Below, one piece after another: positions 5,544 to 8,869 of a DNA stretch of 8,869 bases; within the stretch, counting starts at the first letter, position 1; the number at the start of each line of letters is the position of its first letter. Under the pieces are notes generated by a model that saw only the letters and a program-made list of their open reading frames with translations, did no database searches and was not told the DNA's origin. The position numbers and the translations under genes were made by a program. Source of the stretch: Nitrospira sp. (GTDB lineage: Bacteria > Nitrospirota > Nitrospiria > Nitrospirales > Nitrospiraceae); assembly GCA_024998705.1 (NCBI GenBank), contig JACOEF010000331.1, positions 1 through 8,869 on the forward strand, written 5' to 3'.

Positions 5544-7418
5544 TCATAAGGATGGCTGACGCCGATACCTTTCAACGGCAACCAGCAGGAGGGAAATAGC
5601 GGCGGGCGTCACACCGGAAATACGCGAAGCCTGTCCGATCGATGCAGGCTTTACGCGTTTGAGCTTCTCCCTGACTTCGCCTGAAAAACCAGTAATTCCG
5701 TCATAATCAAATTGATCTGGAATGGCACGGTGCTCCAATTTCTCCGATCGCTGAATTTGCTGCAGCTGCCGCTTGATATACCCCTCGTATTTCACCTCGA
5801 GCTGAATCGCGTCCACGATATCAAGATCGTCGATACCTGCGCCGCCGAAGACTGCAACCATTTTTTCGTACGTCATGTCCTGACGCCTGAGAATCTCGGC
5901 CAAGGATTGCGTCGGAGCTACCGCTCCTACCTCTGCCTCCCCCATGAGCTGCCTCACATCAGGAGTCATTTTGGGCCGCGTCTCCTTGAGGCGACGAACC
6001 TCCCGCTCCAGAGTAGACCGCTTCACCTCTAGCTTCCCGTGCACCTCATCAGGCACCAATCCAATACGGTGCCCGATGTCCATCAGACGAAGATCCGCAT
6101 TGTCATGGCGAAGAAGAAGGCGGTACTCCGCCCGCGATGTGAACATCCGATAGGGCTCTCTGGCATCTTTCGTGATTAAATCATCAATTAACACGCCAAT
6201 ATAGGCCTGCGACCGATCCAGCACGAGCGGCTCTTCACCACGCAGCCGCAAGGCAGCGTTGATTCCCGCCATGATTCCCTGGGCACCGGCCTCTTCATAC
6301 CCGGAGGTTCCGTTGATTTGGCCGGCGTGGTACAGGCCCGCAACTAATTTCGTCTCTAGCGAATTGTGGAGTTGGCGTGGAGGAAAATAATCATATTCGA
6401 CCGCATACCCCGGCTTGAGCATTGTAGCCTGCTCAAGACCTGGAATGGTCTTCAGCATGGCTGCCTGCACATCGACCGGGAGACTAGTTGAAATTCCATT
6501 CGGGTAAAATTCGTTCGTATCCAAACCTTCCGGCTCGATAAAGATTTGATGCCGGTCTTTATCGGCAAATCTCACGACCTTATCTTCGATCGACGGACAA
6601 TACCGGGGACCCACAGAATCAATCACCCCACTGAACAACGGCGATCTATCGATATTTTTAGCAATAATATCATGCGTTTGTGAGTTCGTGTAGGTCAAAT
6701 AACAAGGCACCTGCGGCAGGGACACGCGTTGTGTGCGGCAAGAGAACGGCGGCGGAGGGTCATCCCCCGGCTGCAATTCCATCACAGAAAAATCGATAGA
6801 ATCGCGATCAAGGCGGGGTGGAGTCCCGGTCTTCAGCCGACCAACCTCAAAGCCAAAATCACGCATGCAATCGGAAAGATGCTCCGCGGAGGCCTCCCCG
6901 GCACGACCGGCTGGAAAATGACTCAGACCAATATGGATCAACCCCTTCAGAAACGTTCCCGATGTGAGGACGATAGCCTTTGCATGAATGTGCGTCCCGG
7001 CCTCCGTCACGATACCGGTCACAGTCCCGGACCGGGTGAGAATGCGATCCACCGTCCCGCCCCGGATCTCGAGTGCCGACTGTGCACGGAGCGTGCGCTG
7101 CATGACGTGACGATAGACCTTTTTGTCGCATTGCGCGCGCAAGGCGCGGACGGCCGGGCCCTTACTGGTGTTGATCATGCGAAACTGGATGCCTGCCTGG
7201 TCCGTATTCCTCCCCATCTCTCCGCCCAATGCATCGATCTCTTTGACCAGATGTCCCTTGGCAATGCCGCCGATCGCAGGATTGCAGGACATCTGAGCGA
7301 TCCGGTCCGGATCCATCGTGAGCAGGATCGTGTGGGCCCCCATGCGGGCCGCCGCCAGGGCCGCTTCACATCCGGCATGGCCTCCCCCAACGACGATGAC
7401 ATCACACTGTTCTGTCAC
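5544..7418 (-). CDS. mnmG: tRNA U34 modification enzyme MnmG (GidA), FAD-dependent
   Basis: MnmG pairs with MnmE to build 5-carboxymethylaminomethyl or 5-aminomethyl uridine at the wobble position, using FAD, NADH, a methylene-tetrahydrofolate donor and glycine or ammonia. The 624-residue length is close to the E. coli protein. The FAD-binding Rossmann motif [14 protein letters not shown] is at residues 7-20, followed by the conserved [20 protein letters not shown]. Other hallmarks are [27 protein letters not shown], and the C-terminal [16 protein letters not shown], part of the MnmE- and tRNA-binding domain. I start at GTG 7418, with AAGGGG 8 nt upstream. The frame is open further upstream to 7556, but that extension lies inside mnmE and is not MnmG-like. 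It begins 13 bp after the mnmE stop, so the two are probably translated from one mRNA. Confidence 0.97.
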   Translation of the reverse strand: MTEQCDVIVVGGGHAGCEAALAAARMGAHTILLTMDPDRIAQMSCNPAIGGIAKGHLVKEIDALGGEMGRNTDQAGIQFRMINTSKGPAVRALRAQCDKKVYRHVMQRTLRAQSALEIRGGTVDRILTRSGTVTGIVTEAGTHIHAKAIVLTSGTFLKGLIHIGLSHFPAGRAGEASAEHLSDCMRDFGFEVGRLKTGTPPRLDRDSIDFSVMELQPGDDPPPPFSCRTQRVSLPQVPCYLTYTNSQTHDIIAKNIDRSPLFSGVIDSVGPRYCPSIEDKVVRFADKDRHQIFIEPEGLDTNEFYPNGISTSLPVDVQAAMLKTIPGLEQATMLKPGYAVEYDYFPPRQLHNSLETKLVAGLYHAGQINGTSGYEEAGAQGIMAGINAALRLRGEEPLVLDRSQAYIGVLIDDLITKDAREPYRMFTSRAEYRLLLRHDNADLRLMDIGHRIGLVPDEVHGKLEVKRSTLEREVRRLKETRPKMTPDVRQLMGEAEVGAVAPTQSLAEILRRQDMTYEKMVAVFGGAGIDDLDIVDAIQLEVKYEGYIKRQLQQIQRSEKLEHRAIPDQFDYDGITGFSGEVREKLKRVKPASIGQASRISGVTPAAISLLLVAVERYRRQPSL

Positions 7419-7426
7419 GACATGAT

Positions 7427-7432
7427 CCCCTT
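7427..7432 (-). promoter_or_regulatory. Ribosome binding site of mnmG, touching the mnmE stop
   Basis: AAGGGG on the minus strand, 8 nt before GTG 7418. Its first A is the last base of the mnmE TGA. It decides the GTG start over the longer upstream frame and suggests mnmE-mnmG translational coupling. Confidence 0.65.
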
Positions 7433-8862
7433 CATTTTCCGATACAAAACTCGGCGAAAATCCGTTCCAGAATTTCGTCGGTGGTAATGGCGCCGGTGAT
7501 TTCTCCCAAGGCGTCGGCGGCAATGCGAAGATCCATGGCCACCAATTCGCCTGCACGTCCTGCGTCTACCGACTGCCTGGCCTGCTCAACAGCTTGCAGG
7601 GCTCGTTCAAAAGCGGTGGCATGCCGGAGATTGGTGACCAGAACCGCCTCTTGAGGCTCCAAATGTCCAGGCATCAACCGGTGACTGATCGCATCACGCA
7701 ATCCATCCAGCCCGATCTGCATTTTTGCTGAGATTTCAAGCACACCGGCGTTCACCGGGCAGGCACGGCTAAGGTCTTCTTTCGAGATACGAGACGGCAG
7801 GTCGCACTTATTCACGACCAACAACGCCTGCGCGGCCTCCTGACGACGAAGCAACAGTCGATCACTCTCCGTCAACGGTTGCGAACCGTCCAACAGAATC
7901 AGCGCCAAATCCGCGTCTTCCCATGCGAGGTGGCTCCGACGAATGCCTTCGGCTTCGACTGGGTCGTCTGTTGCCCGGATACCGGCCGTGTCGAAGAGTC
8001 GAACCGGAATACCATGGATACTAACGACCTCTTCTAACATGTCCCGCGTCGTGCCGGGGATCGGCGTGACAATCGCTCGGTCGCTCTGCAGCAGAGCGTT
8101 CATCAAGCTCGACTTGCCGACGTTTGGGCGCCCCAGAATCGCCACAGCGGCGCCTTCTCTCCAGAGCCGGCCCTCCTGCCCGGACCGCACCAACCGCCGG
8201 AGCTTGATCACGGTCTCATCAAGAAGGTGCAGAAGCTCGTCCTGGCGAACGAACGCAATATCCTCTTCCGCAAAATCCAGCGCGGCCTCGATATGCGCCA
8301 ACGCCACCACCAAGGCCGACCGGGTCTCCTCCGCCTCACGGGACAACTCGCCGCGCCGTTGCGATTGAGCAATCGCCAGGCTTCGTACAGTTTTCGCGCG
8401 AATCGTATCGAGTACGGCCTCCGCCTGCGCAAGATCCAGCCGTCCATTGAGAAAGGCTCGCTTGGTAAACTCTCCCGGCATAGCCAGCCTGGCCCCTGAG
8501 GAGATCAAGCTCCGGCACAGCTGATCCAGCACCACTGGCCCACCATGGCACTGCACCTCGACAACATCCTCTCCGGTATACGAATGCGGCCCTTTCATCA
8601 CGACCACGAGCGCCTCATCCAACACGGCATGCGGGCGTGATTCGGTCTCGCGAGGAAGGGCGGGTGCTATACCCGGCGAGCAAACATCTGCCAGCGCCAT
8701 GACATGAGTTCGAAGGTCGTGAAGGGACTTGCCGGACCGGAGGCGAACGACTCGAGAAGCGATATCAAGGGCGTGAAGTCCGCTGATGCGGACAACCCCG
8801 ATTCCCCCTTCGCCGGGAGGGGTGGCGATAGCACAGATCGTATCGTCCAGCGCGCCATGCAT
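7432..8862 (-). CDS. mnmE: tRNA U34 modification GTPase MnmE (TrmE)
   Basis: MnmE is a potassium-activated, dimerising GTPase that works with MnmG on C5 of U34. The 476-residue protein has an N-terminal tetrahydrofolate-binding domain (1-about 125, with [20 protein letters not shown] at 7-26). A helical domain begins with [20 protein letters not shown] (130-149). The inserted G domain has G1 GRPNVGKSS (244-252), G2 TTRD (271-274), G3 DTAG (291-294), G4 NKCD (351-354) and G5 SAK (378-380). It ends in the canonical FCIGK, whose Cys473 is the conserved C-terminal cysteine. ATG 8862 gives the expected N-terminus. The frame stays open to the window edge 7 bp upstream, so an earlier start cannot be fully excluded, and the promoter and ribosome site lie outside. 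It heads the visible run mnmE-mnmG-rsmG-parA-parB. Confidence 0.96.
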   Translation of the reverse strand: MHGALDDTICAIATPPGEGGIGVVRISGLHALDIASRVVRLRSGKSLHDLRTHVMALADVCSPGIAPALPRETESRPHAVLDEALVVVMKGPHSYTGEDVVEVQCHGGPVVLDQLCRSLISSGARLAMPGEFTKRAFLNGRLDLAQAEAVLDTIRAKTVRSLAIAQSQRRGELSREAEETRSALVVALAHIEAALDFAEEDIAFVRQDELLHLLDETVIKLRRLVRSGQEGRLWREGAAVAILGRPNVGKSSLMNALLQSDRAIVTPIPGTTRDMLEEVVSIHGIPVRLFDTAGIRATDDPVEAEGIRRSHLAWEDADLALILLDGSQPLTESDRLLLRRQEAAQALLVVNKCDLPSRISKEDLSRACPVNAGVLEISAKMQIGLDGLRDAISHRLMPGHLEPQEAVLVTNLRHATAFERALQAVEQARQSVDAGRAGELVAMDLRIAADALGEITGAITTDEILERIFAEFCIGK

Positions 8863-8869
8863 GACGCAC

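Noticed and set aside
6729..7487. Plus-strand open frame of 252 codons
   Set aside because: It lies antisense to mnmG and the mnmE end, both of which have full family motifs. Its translation shows no recognisable domain; long antisense frames are expected at this GC content.
7419..7556. 46-residue N-terminal extension of MnmG
   Set aside because: It overlaps the mnmE coding sequence in another frame, is Trp/Pro-rich and unlike MnmG, and a good ribosome site precedes GTG 7418.

Overview
This window is a compact bacterial chromosomal segment in which every supported gene lies on the minus strand. Transcription therefore runs from the right edge (8869) to the left edge (1). The order in that direction is mnmE, mnmG, rsmG, parA, parB, a first bactofilin, a second bactofilin, mnmA, and then, after a 253-bp gap with its own promoter, atpH, which is cut by the left edge. 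Base composition is fairly GC-rich (locally about 57-70% in stretches I counted), with a dip to about 44% in the 5' half of rsmG. The block mnmE-mnmG-rsmG-parA-parB is the conserved neighbourhood found next to the replication origin in many bacteria. Two parS-type palindromes support an origin-proximal position. The gene content and the style of the proteins suggest a Nitrospira-like (Nitrospirota) bacterium, but that assignment is from general familiarity and was not tested.

Right part (8862-4782): MnmE and MnmG, 13 bp apart, form the enzyme that adds the carboxymethylaminomethyl/aminomethyl group at C5 of the wobble uridine (U34) of certain tRNAs. RsmG, a 16S rRNA m7G methyltransferase, follows. 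Its GTG start codon lies inside a perfect 18-bp palindrome containing a parS site. Middle part (4781-3112): a second parS match sits in the rsmG-parA gap, followed by parA and parB, which overlap. ParB loads on parS using CTP, and the ParA ATPase moves the ParB-parS complex, segregating the origin. Left-middle part (2964-1891): two different bactofilins, cytoskeletal beta-helix polymers, lie directly after parB. In Myxococcus, bactofilins are known to scaffold the ParABS machinery, so this adjacency may be functional. Left part (1858-1): MnmA, the tRNA U34 2-thiouridylase, modifies the same nucleotide as MnmE-MnmG. A strong promoter (TTGACA with an extended -10) then drives atpH, the delta subunit of F1Fo ATP synthase. 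No atpF, atpE or atpB lies in front of it, so the ATP synthase genes appear to be split in this genome.

No mobile elements, CRISPR arrays, tRNA or rRNA genes were seen. I found no clearly novel system. The points most worth a second look are the parS embedded in the rsmG start, the bactofilin pair beside parABS, and the corrected start sites that give the bactofilins tryptophan-containing N-termini.
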